64,000 nt of DNA from positions 4,216,001 to 4,280,000 of the forward strand of contig JAPEIS010000001.1 of assembly GCA_029531795.1 (NCBI GenBank), given 5' to 3'. How positions within the stretch are numbered: the stretch's first letter is position 1; each line of letters begins with the position of its first letter. Below the pieces are notes generated by a model. That model saw nothing but the letters and a program-made list of their open reading frames with translations, did no database searches and was not told where the DNA came from. The stretch is from Sclerotinia nivalis (taxonomy: Eukaryota > Ascomycota > Leotiomycetes > Helotiales > Sclerotiniaceae). Positions 12,806 through 24,900 of this stretch are shown here, piece after piece. Both the position numbers and the translations under genes were made by a program.

Positions 12806-14508
12806 TGAAGATAAAGAAAAGAAAATGATTGAAGGGGGAAAAGAAGCCCTTCTTATACACTTTGCGTTATACAATAGTATTAGCTTATCGGAGTCAGTCA
12901 TGTGAAATGATGAAAATTCCTTCAGCACTAATGTGGTAGTAGTATTAGCTCTTAACGTATGGAATACACTATTGAAATGTACAGTATAGTGCATCGGTGA
13001 TTGAACAATATCACCACAGTGCGAAAGTCTGACTCAATGTCCTAATATGGAATTCTAGTCTCGCAGTTGCTGAAAGGGTTGAAGTGGTAGCGGATCAGTT
13101 TTCTTAGGATATATGAAAAAAAAATCAGGTCACGGGTGATTTCAAAAGCCGCTTTGGGAATCGCAATAATTTAGCAAGGATTCGATAACCATCTTGAGAA
13201 GTTATATACAATAATACATGTACTACCACTTCCCTATGTATTTAGCATTTTACTGATGGCTCAACGCCATATTTTGCAAGTCGAGATAACATTGTGGCGT
13301 TTTGGATGTAGATAAGTTTTCTGCGAATTTCTCAAGCTGAGCCAACTTACCAATCGGGCTCCATAATGGAATATCTATGAAACAGGAAGAATGAGTTACT
13401 CATTTCTCACTAGACCGAATGTTGTAGGCATGAGTATAGACGTATGCGACGATCAAAGCTCAGTGGTAATAACATAGGTCATTCATTTCAAGGTCACATA
13501 AAATCCACATTACCAAGTGATAGATTAATACTCATGTAGGCACATATGCATTTACACGAGAAAATATTGCCAGTGTTCCAGGTAATTGGAGTTCTACACA
13601 TTTTTCATGAAAGTGACGCTCAATTTATCCAAATCATTAAATAAATCCCTTTATACAACTAACTTCAATGGGTAGCATACAGGCGTGCAACAAAAAGTAC
13701 CAGATTCTCTACGTAATTTTTATGGCATTAATCCTCAATTTATTCAAACCACTAAATAAATTCCTTTGTTCAACTAACCCTAATGGGTAGCATCCAGACA
13801 TGCAACAGAAAGCAACAAATTCTCTCCATGCTACTTCGAGAAACTTAAGAAATTCTACTTCATTATAGTAGGTATAGACTGCTTAAGTAGTCTAACGATC
13901 ATGGAAAGGGTAAACTGATTGGTTTGAAAGACGTCATAACGATATATGATTGCATAAGCTGATGTTAATTAGCCGAGGGCTAAGACTAGTCCCCTACTCT
14001 AGCTTCCCACCATCACATCGCACCTGACAGGGAGTCCGGTGTTCAAAGTAGTCCGCATTTTTAGTTCGACTAGAGCAAGCAATAGGGGATAGATAGTAAG
14101 TAAGATCGAATGCCACGCAAGATTGTGTGGTTCACGCTAGGCAAGTAAAGGGTATAGTGATCTACACTTCCAGAACCCTAATTCTTGTTAACAGGTTTCC
14201 AATTCAGCATACCATAGCACAAAGATTACTATGCACATGATCTCACAAAACTATTGTATTAGTGAACGAATTGACTAAAGGACTTCTTCCTACCCCAGGC
14301 TAGCCCAGGAATAGAATGAAATCCACCCAGCGACAGTGTAATGCTGAGCAAATCTAAGTTTCATCACCCAGTGTTAATTAAAACACTGGAATCCATAAAA
14401 CTTCGCCTTGGGGTTGTCAATCCCTGGCAGATAAAGCACATCCGTGCGTTCGTTCGTTCGTCGTTCGTTCGGTCGTCCAGGCCCGCCCCTCCTTCCCTGT
14501 CCTCCCAC
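12806..14508. other. Intergenic region between the minisatellite and the hairpin array
   Basis: No gene seen. It contains the 115-bp-period direct duplication listed separately and otherwise AT-rich unique sequence. Confidence 0.45.
13619..13830. repeat. Two direct copies of a ~97-bp sequence, period 115 bp
   Basis: Copy 1 starts at 13619 and copy 2 at 13734. Both begin CTCAATTTAT and share ACTAAATAAAT-like, AATGGGTAGCAT and TTCTCT blocks in the same order and spacing, roughly 80% identical by eye. Many of the differences I see are transitions, as expected after repeat-induced point mutation or age. It has no coding potential. Confidence 0.8.
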
Positions 14509-15026
14509 CCAGACCGCATTTGACCTGCATAAACAAGCCTATTTACTGCCTGTACGATCTGAGGCCACTTCCCCCCAGCCCTAGCCTTCCTCCACCAAAT
14601 CGCATTTGACCTGAACAAGTAAGTCTACTTGCCGCCTATACGATCTAGCTTCCTCCCTTCCGTCCAGTGTTCGTCCTTTGTCGTTCGTCCTCCCATCCCA
14701 TCCCAACCATCCACCACCAGACTGCATTTGACCCGAACAAGTAAGTATACTTGCCGCCCTGCAACCTGGGACCCCTCCTTCCAAACCACACTTGACCCGA
14801 ACAGATAAGCCTACCTGCCGCCCTGTGGTTCAGAATTCCTCCCCCCCCATCCCTGTCCTTCCTCCGCTCCATCCCCCCCTATTCAACCTCCCCATCCTGC
14901 CCTCCACCACCAGACTACACTTGACCCGAACAAGTAAGGATACTTGCCGCCCTGTAGTCTGGATCTCCTCCCACCAAGCCGCACTTGACCCGAACAGATA
15001 AGCCTATCTGCCGCCCTGCGACTTGG
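14509..15026. repeat. Array of six covarying ~53-nt hairpin repeats
   Basis: Six direct, irregularly spaced units: 14509-14564, 14595-14648, 14717-14769, 14781-14833, 14910-14962 and 14974-15026. Each reads: ten-base left arm; a conserved stretch like CTTGACCCGAA; a 6-bp inner stem with a four-base AGNN loop; CCGCCC; and a right arm complementary to the left. Unit 5 has a perfect outer stem (CCAGACTACA with TGTAGTCTGG) and inner stem (CAAGTA with TACTTG). Unit 6 has CAGATA with TATCTG, so two inner pairs changed on both sides. Outer arms also differ from unit to unit while staying 7-10 of 10 paired. Spacers are C/T-rich. GTTC-repeat tracts lie outside both ends (about 14450-14475 and 15045-15090). 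I do not know this family. Confidence 0.8.
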
Positions 15027-17149
15027 AACTCCTCCCCACATCCATTGTTCGTGTCGATCGTTCGCGTCGTTCGTTCGAGCCGTTCGAGTCGTCCTGAGTG
15101 GGGCTTAGGGGCCCACAAGTTGAGGTCTATAAACTATACACGGTGCAGTATGTGTGAGTTCATCAAAAAGGAAGCGGTGGAATGGGGGATAATAAAGTCA
15201 TCCTCACCATGGCAGTCGGCACATGACTATTGATGCTATCCTTACATGTCGATGATGTAAGCGAGACCCCAAAGGCGAAAGCGGAAGTCTAAAGGTAACA
15301 TGCGTAAAAGAATGAATGAATTACCCCAATGTAGTAATGGGATAGAAAACGTGATCTAAATAAAGAGAAGACTATATTTTGTGGGAGAAGGAGGAGGGGA
15401 AATGTGAGGTACTTATAGAAATTTGCAATCCGCTAATGCTAGCTTGGCGATCTAAAATCGCCCTCCAGTCTAATTAGAAATTTGCCAATGATACTTCACC
15501 AACTTTCCAATATGATCGATATCGGCCTGGTCTTCTCTGACGCTTGCGTGATCCCATTAGTTTTCATCTCACTTACTCTCCATTTCTCCCGTGTTTTTGC
15601 TTCTGAACATTTACATGATATTTTTTTATACGTGTATGGCTTCATTCAGCTTGGATTTTCAGGTCTCCAGCATGTAAAACTGTACTGTTTATCTCTGAGG
15701 TCATGACATTCATCATTGTCTTGCAAGATGTTTATTTTCATTTTCACAGCATTCATTATTATCTGAGTTGATGTTCAAGTTTGTCTCACACGATATCCAA
15801 ATTTCATTCTGACCGAGATCAAGTGTATAAGTTTGCATGGCAAGCTCTGCAATATATCTCCTCTATCTTAATAGATGCATTTGGTAAAAACTACATATCA
15901 AAGACAGGTGCCAGTCCAAACTTCCATCACCTCACGTCCCGACTTCAACTTGCATGTAAAATGTTATAGTAATAATTTGAGTCAAACATCTCCAATCTTT
16001 TCATTGTACTCTGGCATGTTTGCATCATAGGTTGGTATTTGCCACACGGTATTGTCGATTTTTTTCCGATTTACAAATTTACTCCGTTGTGCGCAAATCA
16101 TATCGGCATTCTCGAATATTGCGGCTCGTGGATGTATGCTCTATTAGGTCACATTTTTTATCATAAATTGGCCATATGAAATGTCTATCCATCCAACTTT
16201 TCCTAATCTACAAGTTCAATCCATCGCATACATGTTCTATCGGTATCCCCGGAGTTCAGGACTCAATGGATGACGAAATTAAAGACATTATCGTAGATAA
16301 ACTTTTCAATTATTGACAAATTGAGGCCAGTCTTTGATGAAGAACGTTGGAATCCGGATCGACTAATGGAATAGACTTCGAGTCTAGAGCACTAGTAAAG
16401 AGACTAGAACCAATCACCGAGATTAGTTTGTGGGGAAAGCCCTTACCCTAAGTAGCATAACGATCTGAAGCCACGCTGCCCCTTGTACCTCTGAGCCCTA
16501 AGATAAATCTAATCTAACAGTGTGCAATAAACTCCCAGAATGATTTTAGGAGTTTCTAGAACTTGAAAAAACACACCATTTTAGATACCACGCTTCATAT
16601 CCATCTATAAGAGATGTTATCTTGTATCGCCAAACTGAACTTACGCCCACACGTATTTGAAGCGGAGTTTTCTCTTCAAAATAGAATTATTGAATGTAAA
16701 ACAAAATGAAGAAATGAAATTATCCACCTCGCGAGCGGCTACAAGACTAATTTCATTCTTGTCTGGTGGAATATTGCTAAATTCCAAAAAAGGAGGCATG
16801 TGATGTATAGGGATTTATTCGGACCACCTAGACAAAATAACCATCGAAATAGAGTTCGTAAATTTGTAGCTCAAGCATCCCATATAATCGTTTGTACAAT
16901 CTTTCAATGTCATCCTTGGGATGATCATTCTATCGCAACCTGTGGTTACATTGTGTCGAATATGCCAAGAATATTCTTTTTTCCCAAAATAGAAATTGAA
17001 CCCTGATCATCGCGTGCTTACGTAAATATCTACCAACGTTCACGGTCCATCTGATCAAGAATTCAACAATTGGAGATTCGAAACATCTTTCGTTCAAACA
17101 ACATATTCTCTTTAAAACATGTTTATACGGTAACAATTGCTTTTACATC
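15027..17149. other. Intergenic AT-rich region
   Basis: No gene seen. It begins with TTCG/GTTC-type tracts to about 15090, then AT-rich sequence with many in-frame stops on both strands. The last 150 bp precede the Mpv17 gene and presumably hold its promoter. Confidence 0.45.
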
Positions 17150-18092
17150 ATGGCTCTCTTTGCTGTTCAAATAACTGGTCGAGCGGTACTGCGACGTTCA
17201 CACTTTCCAACCCATAGGAAACAAACAAACTTTACTTCGAAAAGACACACCTCCAATAATTCCACCCATTCACCTCGTCCGAACCCCTTGCCAGAAAACT
17301 CCGCAAATGGCACTGCGATTCCAATTCCTGCGACTATTGCGACTCTGCCATTATGGCAACGACTCGGTCCTTTAACTCAATCCTTTCAGGCATACGGTCG
17401 ATCGCAACGGAAACGTCCTTACACTACACAATTCTGCACCTCGTTGGTGATATATTTTCTAGGAGATCTATCGGCGCAAAGTATCTGCGGGGATGATTAT
17501 GATTGGAAGCGTACTTTGAGAGCATTGGTTATCAGTATGGGCAGTAGTATTCCATCTTATAAATGGTTTGCCCCCCTGTTACTCCATTGTCCATGGAGAC
17601 GGGATGATCGGAAATAGGCTAACAAAGCAAAGGTTCATGTTTCTTTCCAACAACTTCAACTACTCTTCGAAAGCTGGTTCTCTCGCAATGAAAGTCGGCG
17701 TCAATCAAATGTTCTTCACTCCCATCTTCAACACATATTTCTTCGGCATGCAATCATTACTCTCAGGAGATAGTTTACCCGACGTCGTCGAGCGTGTTAA
17801 GAGAACGGTCCCGACTAGTATGCTGAACAGTATTAAACTCTGGCCCGCGGTCACAGCAATCAGTTTCGCATGGATACCACAAGAACATAGAAGTATTTTC
17901 GCGGGAGTCATCGCCATTGGGTGGCAGACATATTTGAGTTTCTTGAATAGAAGAGTGGAGGGTGAAATGGCCGGGAAGGTCGAGAATTCAGAAAAGGAAA
18001 TAATTATAGCTCCCATCGCAAAAGTGTCGAAAGAAGTTACCCTTAGGAGAGAGCGTGCCAGTGAAGCTCAGAAGCAGAAAGCCGGGGCTTAG
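17150..18092 (+). CDS. Mpv17/PMP22 family membrane protein, probably mitochondrial
   Basis: Two exons, 17150-17565 and 17633-18092, with a 67-bp intron. Splicing rebuilds PSYKWFMFLSNNFNYSSK, the family motif, across the junction and gives 291 residues. The basic, Ser/Thr-rich N-terminus (about residues 1-45, few acidic residues) looks like a mitochondrial presequence. The rest matches Mpv17/Sym1 proteins: NQMFFTPIFNTYFFGMQ in the middle, and LWPAVTAISFAWIP, an Arg-containing turn and YLSFLNRR near the end. Family members are four-helix proteins of the inner mitochondrial or peroxisomal membrane with channel-like roles in metabolite balance and mtDNA stability. The terminal segment is charged and unlike the core. 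Confidence 0.9.
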
Positions 18093-19705
18093 TCGGAGTG
18101 AGTACATGTTATATTTTCGGGTGTAATTTACTGGGCATTATATGGGCAAGGCATAGGCATTATACTAGAATTTTAGAATCAGCGGGTCTGCGGGTCAGCG
18201 GCGTAACGGGCATTAGACATAAATATAGAAGGCACGGCGTTTATAGAATAGAGGGAGCATGGTCCCCAGCGAGGCTTTTTACGCATTGGATTGGCATCCA
18301 TATAGAAAATGATAGTTTCATTTCTCCGTATTAATGTGTAACGATTGGATAGTTATGATTTCCAATTTTTGCTCTTCTCAATGGTTGGACATTCATCTAG
18401 GACACAACAATCTAGCTGTCCGCTGAGAGTTCCAGATCAGTCCTTCGTAACGTTCAAAATGTGGAGCGGTCATTTGATATTATCTTCTAATAGATTTCAG
18501 ACGTTATCTATCAATAAAGGAACATATCTCTGGATACTGAATGGAATCAACTGATCTGCTGCTGAGATATTTAGGTTAAAGCCCAATGTTCAATATCAGA
18601 CAAAATTCAATCATTATCGTCAAATAGCTTCGGTCGTTTTTTGCTTTGTACGTGAAGGTGCCAATGCATACAGCGTGTACCCTTCTCGTGAGTTGATGAG
18701 AAGTACGATATGGTTAGAACTGTGCATAGGATGGAAATCCTCGAATAGCAGACAGGCGGAGAGACTCAAGTCTTGTCGGCTATTGACGAAATTTCTCACA
18801 GCTCATGCTTTGATGATACCCCTACCTTCAAAATATATCCCGTGCTCATACATTCTTATCTGTAATCAGCTCCAGTATCTTTCCAATGGAAGCTCATTTT
18901 TAAAAATTTCCACATTAATATCTTCTTCATTAGTATTAGGTGATTTTCTCTATGTATTACCTCTGTACAAGACAACAAGCTCGAAGGAGCTACTCTTACC
19001 TAACCAAGCTTCAGCCAAGAAGCACCGGACGATATAAAGCATTAATTCGCAACTCGATATTAAACTTCACGGATATGAATCAAAACTCTTCATCATATAC
19101 CAGAACAGCACTACCCCGCATAGTCGGCCAAGAACTTGACGTGCAATATTGCAGAATCTATAGAATACGTCATAATTCAAATTATGATCTCGAACTTAAT
19201 CACATCTCGTGATTTAGCTTGAAGAGTTTGGTTTTGTTGCATGTCTGTCAAGTATGTATACCCAGCCATTCCCCGAATTCTCTTCCGGGTGGATTTTCCT
19301 TTCGTTCTTAGCTTCAATGTGTAAGTGATGACCTAGCGAAATAAAAATAGGATAGGGAATTGAATTATCTTGTTCCTTGTGATTCGTATTGCAAAATTGA
19401 TGTTTTGTTGTATTTTGGATGAAGGTCGGCAGTATATACAGTCCTCTATTCCCCCCACAGACTTCCGCAGTGTACTTTGTTATCATAGGGATTTAAGATA
19501 CCCTCTTTCGAAATTATATAAGGATATCCGGCCTAATAGAATCAAATATGATATACTCTTTGCTGTGGGCATACATCAAAAGGTTCAACAAATATAGCTC
19601 CTCACACTCGGAATATTATGCTCAGCTAATTGCACGTCTCAATCGCATGAACGCACTATCCCACGATCTTATATTTTTTGTGGATCCTCGGGACAGAGTC
19701 ATGGA
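18093..19705. other. Intergenic region, possibly decayed
   Basis: No gene seen. The sequence is AT-rich with frequent stops. Several frames of 70-120 codons occur but have skewed composition and no recognisable domain. Confidence 0.4.
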
Positions 19706-20857
19706 ATGGAGTTGAGGGTTTTGTTGAAGGAATTTCATATTTATATGCATATGGCGCGGCAATATCGAAGAAATCGCACGGAACGGTTTTTGAAACGGAA
19801 TTATTACTGGAGGGAGTATTTAGGATGGAGGGAGGGGGATTTGCCGGGGAAGGAAGAAGAGGAGGAGAGGAATAAGAGGATGAAGGAGAAGCAACGCAAA
19901 ATCATCGAGATACAAAAAGTTGCGCTGACACTCTTCGTTGAGAAATCCATGAGCGATGACCAAAGGGATATTGAGCTCCATAATATAGAATGGCTCTATC
20001 TCGAATCTCAGTCCATAATCTATAAGAAGGTTCTGGAATGGGATGATAAAAGCCTCGATGACAAGTTCATGGCTATTCTGAGGAAACACCATGAATTATA
20101 CTTACGACTGATTCCCAAGACTGAGGAGGCTTAGCTGGAGGTGAGAGCAGAAGCTGTAATAGAGAGGAGAAGCAGAGAAGTTTGGGAAGAGGGTAGGCGA
20201 CGACATAAATGGTCGGCTCGGAAGTTGAACACGCTAAGATCCTGGTGTTCTACAACGAAATTGTCTGTATCAAAGGTCAACAAGAGGATGTAAGCAAAAT
20301 ATGAAAAGAAAAAACTCAGACGACAAGAAAGGAAACGCTTAGAGAAAGTTTACGAAACCAAAAAGCAAGAAAAAACCACCACCCTACGGAAAGAAACCCA
20401 AACAACCACAACCGGCTTGCAACTCTGGGAAAGATCAGAAATAAATCTTCCCATGGCTAATATCCACACCGCCAAACTCTTCGACGTAAAAGTTACCGTG
20501 GATGATGGTCCCAACCCTCTTTTCCACAATGTTCCTCCAAGGAAACTACTGAAAATTAGATGCACCAGGGAAATAATCGAATATAAAGATGCGCGGGATA
20601 TATTCCATACACCTCGAATTTGGCACCAAGTATCTGATAATTGGGACGAGAGAAAATATGGACCAATTGAGGAAAGTCATCTCTGGGATTATGAATATAG
20701 GTTGGATATGCAGCTTGAGGATTGTGGATTGATGATCATGGGATTTTCTGAGTTTTGGGTTGGGATGGTTATGAGGTTTGTAGGTGGTAGGAGGGATGTT
20801 GCGGTGGAATCAATGGTAACGGAGGAACAGAGAGTTATGGAGGTGACTGTAAGATAG
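19706..20857 (+). pseudogene. Lys/Arg/Glu-rich hypothetical gene interrupted by two in-frame stops
   Basis: One reading frame runs from the ATG at 19706 to the TAG-ended frame at 20857 and is broken only by TAG at 20132-20134 and TAA at 20291-20293. Between and around the stops the frame still reads as protein: charged helical sequence (RNRTERFLKRNYYWREYLGW, then Arg/Lys/Glu-rich coiled-coil-like stretches) and then a globular-looking part with IHTAKLFDVKVTVDDGPNPL and IWHQVSDNWDERKYGP. The second stop overlaps a good donor (GTAAGC at 20290), but the only frame-preserving acceptor nearby makes a 30-bp intron, shorter than any here. I see no intron that removes the first stop. Most simply this is one gene of about 383 codons inactivated twice. 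Two separate short genes are possible. I do not recognise the family. Confidence 0.5.
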
Positions 20858-21138
20858 GAAAAGAGTCGGAAAAGAGTCGGATGTTTTTTTTGGGCGTGTG
20901 GGTTATCATTATCTGCAAGTCCCGCAAGACGTATTTGTTGCCCTGGCCCGCCTGCTGGGCAAGATTAGTGCGGGCAATAAGTGACGCGGTATATGTTGAG
21001 CTATATTATAAGTAGTTTGCTTGAAAAGTCGTTCTAAAGAATGATTAGATATTGAGCAATTAAAGTTTAACTCAGTTAGTTGGAATTGTGGAGTGAATAT
21101 CCCGACATTCCGTGACACCTGGTGAAATATACAGCCAT
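20858..21138. other. Short spacer between two decayed coding segments
   Basis: No feature seen beyond AT-rich sequence. Confidence 0.4.
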
Positions 21139-21860
21139 TTACCGAGCTTCCGGTTCAGCCTCAACGATAATAAGCCCCCGATACTTTATACATTTCTCAC
21201 TTCCCGTTACATGATAATGAGACTCACACACTCTCATATCGTGGATTCGTGCAAAAATCAACGACCTGTCGCCTATTCGGGCAGAATAAATCGTTTGGCG
21301 AACCCTTAGCTCTTCAATATCAGTGAGAGCGAATTGATTATTCACCGGTACATTGGCTGCAGTCACCGAGTCACGGTATTGAAGGATCCAATCGTTCTGA
21401 AATATCTGTAGTATTCTAGCTTTTGGAGTCATCCACCAGGAATTTAAATGACTATCATGTCGTTCCAGTTTTGTAAGTCTTACATTTTCACCAATCTGAA
21501 AGTTATCCTCATACGGGCATCTGTACCTGAAGCTGTAGACAACATAAAAGCTTCAATCTTGACTTCATAATTGGGCAAGAGTTGAACAAGGCCTTGAGCA
21601 GTTCAGACTCCATCTACCAAGCTCCTCTTGTCTTAGTCTTTAATCCATTGTCCAACGTAAAAATTTATCCCTCCCAAAGAACCGTTTCTCAGTTGAAAAT
21701 AATCCGTTGCCCTCAAAATGACCACAACGGCTGTATTATCAACGAACCTAGAGGCTCCCTGCTAAATAATTCATTTCCAACATATCCTTCGTTTATCTGC
21801 CTATCAATACTTTATCGAAAACTTCTTTTCAATTGCCATGCTTGCAATTTCGAAAGACAT
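21139..21860 (-). pseudogene. Decayed protein-coding relic of unknown family
   Basis: Two minus-strand frames look coding but are not joined. One runs from about 21755 down to 21483 and reads like a folded protein (AVVVILRATDYFQLRNG, LVQLLPNYEVKIEAFML). Its stops are TAA at 21635-21633, TGA at 21605-21603 and TAA at 21482-21480, each one C-to-T change from CAA or CGA. The second is open for 129 codons from about 21525 to the stop at 21139 (LQIFQNDWILQYRDSVTAAN, RVRQTIYSARIGDRSLIF). A further coding-like start with ATG at 21860 lies upstream, before a possible 53-bp intron whose phase does not fit. I infer an old gene damaged by transitions, as in repeat-induced point mutation, plus at least one frameshift. 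An unusual multi-intron gene cannot be excluded. Confidence 0.4.
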
Positions 21861-21918
21861 CGACTCTCGTGGGATGACGACTCGATAAATTGATAGACTT
21901 CCACGAATAGGGAATTGC

Positions 21919-21963
21919 TGGTATCACTCCGGTGATACTATTCGCATAGTACTATTATAGTAT
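21919..21963 (-). repeat. 45-bp palindrome-rich box, copy A
   Basis: Matches the box at 34454-34498 at 44 of 45 positions in opposite genome orientation. It is made of three nested dyads: GTATCAC/GTGATAC around TCCG, ACTAT/ATAGT around TCGC, and ACTATTATAGT. Relative to the adjacent minus-strand coding relic it lies about 60 bp upstream of the putative ATG at 21860, in the same orientation as copy B relative to its gene. Confidence 0.85.
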
Positions 21964-24900
21964 TGTTTTTATTTATTCTTGATTGTTACACTATGAAAAG
22001 AGGGGGCTATTTATTGAATGGGAAGGAGCTAGAGTTCGCTAGTGGTACGGCTTCCTTTGTGAGGTTGGTCACACGACGTACCGACAGGAATAGAGATTAT
22101 TCGAGAAGCAGTCTTGCGCTCTCGTGATGGTTTGTACTTTCGAGCGTGCTTCGTTGGCAGTTTGGTAACCCTTAAGTCCGGCAATTCATTTCCAAGGTTC
22201 CCCATCTACCTTCAAGCGGCTATTGATGTGCTTTCTCCATCGACCGTGGAAGATCGGAGTAGACACGAAAGCGTAACGTTGACTGGACGGCAAAAGCAGA
22301 CCTCGGGGCCAGAAGCACGGTGAAAAAATAATGATAAATGTCCCAGATGATGATTGATGTGCCAGGTAGCACATTTGTTGGTCAAGGCTCGAACCACTCA
22401 CTCATTCGCCTCAATTTTGATGGCGTCGAAGCATAGGAAGGTTTGCCTTAGCAGATAAATAATTTACGTTGCCAAATGGTCTTCTGGGAAAGCGACAGAC
22501 TCGCCAGGATCATCCGGTGGTTTTAACTTCGAATTCCACGGTTACCAAGCGAAAAAGTGTGAGTCGGTCGTTGCTGGAGATTTCAGTCAAACGAATGAAA
22601 GTTGTGTGGTTGAGGTTGCTGTAAGAGGGGATGCCTAACATTTTACTCTTCGGGAAACCATGTGTTGGGAGAGAAACCATGGACTCTGTAACCGTCATTT
22701 TGCTCTCGGCTTGGCGTCCAACAACGTTCCTTCCAAATGGTGTTTTCCTGAGCAATCATCAACAAACCATTTCAATGTTTGTGTCTCTTCGGCGAAAGCT
22801 GTACCCAGTAGTCGATGTTTAGGCCAATCTTGTGGTTCTTATCATGAACGCTACTTCATGCTTGGGTTTTAGCCGAATCTTGATTCGCAGACATGGGGAT
22901 CCAGGAGGTAATTATGCGAATGAAATGGACCTTCCGAGAGGCTCCATGAAAACGGGGTATCCTCCAAAAGATAAAATTCTTACCAAGCAAGACGGAGGCT
23001 AGAGGGGGCCGCTTATTTAGAATCCGATAATTGGGCTTGTCGATGGGACGAATCGGAACCGTTTTGGATACTTGAGATGTGTTCTTTGGTGGATATCCGC
23101 TGCATATCTCGGCTGTGATCCATGTGGCTATGTGAAGTGGTTTTGGCGAAGCTGACTGAATGTCGGCACAAACGCGCAAGATTAGATACATCTCCTAAGA
23201 TCGATGAATGTCGACTCAAAGCAGCATGTCGCGAACCCAGATGAACAATTGGATTACTGTTGAATGAAAATTACCACTGCATCGCCAAACGCTCTCTGAC
23301 AGTAATGAGTTGGATTCTTGGTGTCCTCAGAGGCGAGTAAAGGGTTCCCTAAAAAACTAGGACTGTCCGTGCCGATGAAATTTTGACGGAATCGCTTCTG
23401 GTTAGTTCTGAGTGAGTCAAACTGCATTGTGGCAATTCAAATGTATCGACACATCTCAATGTCCGAGAATAGTGGCAGGAATTCTCTGTATTCGATTTTC
23501 CACGGTGTATAGAGGAAAGTCCTGGCGTGCATGTATTTATCTCCTTATAATGCTAGAAGTCACCGGCTATCCCCACCATGGGATTCAATGACATTGTTCC
23601 GGCTATTACTGTTTTCGTCCCATATTGATCCCTCAACTATGTCGCATTATGTTCAGGGAACGCGCTGTTGATTAGCTCAAGGACCTGGATGCGTTCTGTG
23701 TTGAAAAGGAGTAGCCCTGCCAATAAGATGGTGATAGGACATGGGAAGAATTAGAGACGCCGAAGATAGCAAGACATTTGAAGTAGTAACGAGAACATGC
23801 GACCTATTTCATTCTCGATGGCTGCGTCACAAATGAACAACATATCGAGGGCGACGATGCCCGTGGCTGGAACCGACCACGCTAGAATCGAGAAATTGAA
23901 TACCATTGACCACGTCATCCTTGTGCGGCGGCTTGGATCAATTGATACTGGAGGTGCTGCTGCACCAGAGTGAGCCAAAATACCATTAACGATCGCGGCA
24001 AAACAGAGCCGTAATTATTGTTTCCATCCACTGTATTAACGTTGGGCTGAGAGTTGCCAAGCTAGATGAGGATGATGGGCTGCGAGACCATAGATTTCCA
24101 TGCTAGTGGCCCTATATCATGCTCCTCTTCCAGAATCTGGTCAAACTTCTGATCTGAAATTGTTCTTCGCTTGAAAATGGAAATTGTGACCCCCACCTCT
24201 GGCCCAGAGATGTATTATGATCATCATGGGTATTGGAATCATTAAAACACAAATTGAATTTTTGCGTGACTAAGTTCCCACCAACAATGTCGCGGAAACT
24301 TTTATATCCCATCGCAGAGACCGAATGCAAGTCTTGCATTTGAACTTGGATTTATTGCAGTGCAGATAGAATCCCAAGGCCGGTATGGGAATTTTGGATA
24401 AGCACGCAACTTGGCATTCCTGTTGCTATTCCAAACTCAGATCTCTCCTCCTTGATAAAGACGCGACCAATTCATTCAAGACAAGATACGCTGATTTGTC
24501 TGCAATTGTATCTTACAGTCGGTCCACCATGGTTACAAGAACAATCTAGAAAGGTGTGAGCTTGGAGGTGAACAATGTAAGGAAAATAAGCAGATGCTTG
24601 AAGGTAAACGTACTCGTCCGGGAGGCCTATGAACCAATTCCATTTCTATTTGTGGAGACACTTCACAAGACAAATCTGAGTAGTTTGAAGTGAAAAAGTT
24701 CGCGATGGGATAATGCGAGAGTGGTTTTAGAGGCATTGCACAAGAGAGGCATTAGCAGATTGGGGTGACGTTTCGATTGAGGTAATTTGTACCATAGGAG
24801 TTCCGAGTACTAAAACATCTCATTTGAGATACCCGGAAAGATCGGTGACCAAAATGTTCGGTCTGAACTTGGTTGAAATCGCTTGATGTTATTAGAAAGA

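Noticed and set aside
12660..12860. Minus-strand frame through the minisatellite
   Set aside because: A repetitive peptide produced by the tandem units, with no independent evidence of coding.
14364..15118. Several overlapping frames on both strands across the hairpin array
   Set aside because: They translate the repeats and C/T-rich spacers into low-complexity peptides. All frames are open because the DNA is repetitive, and no domain or start context supports them.
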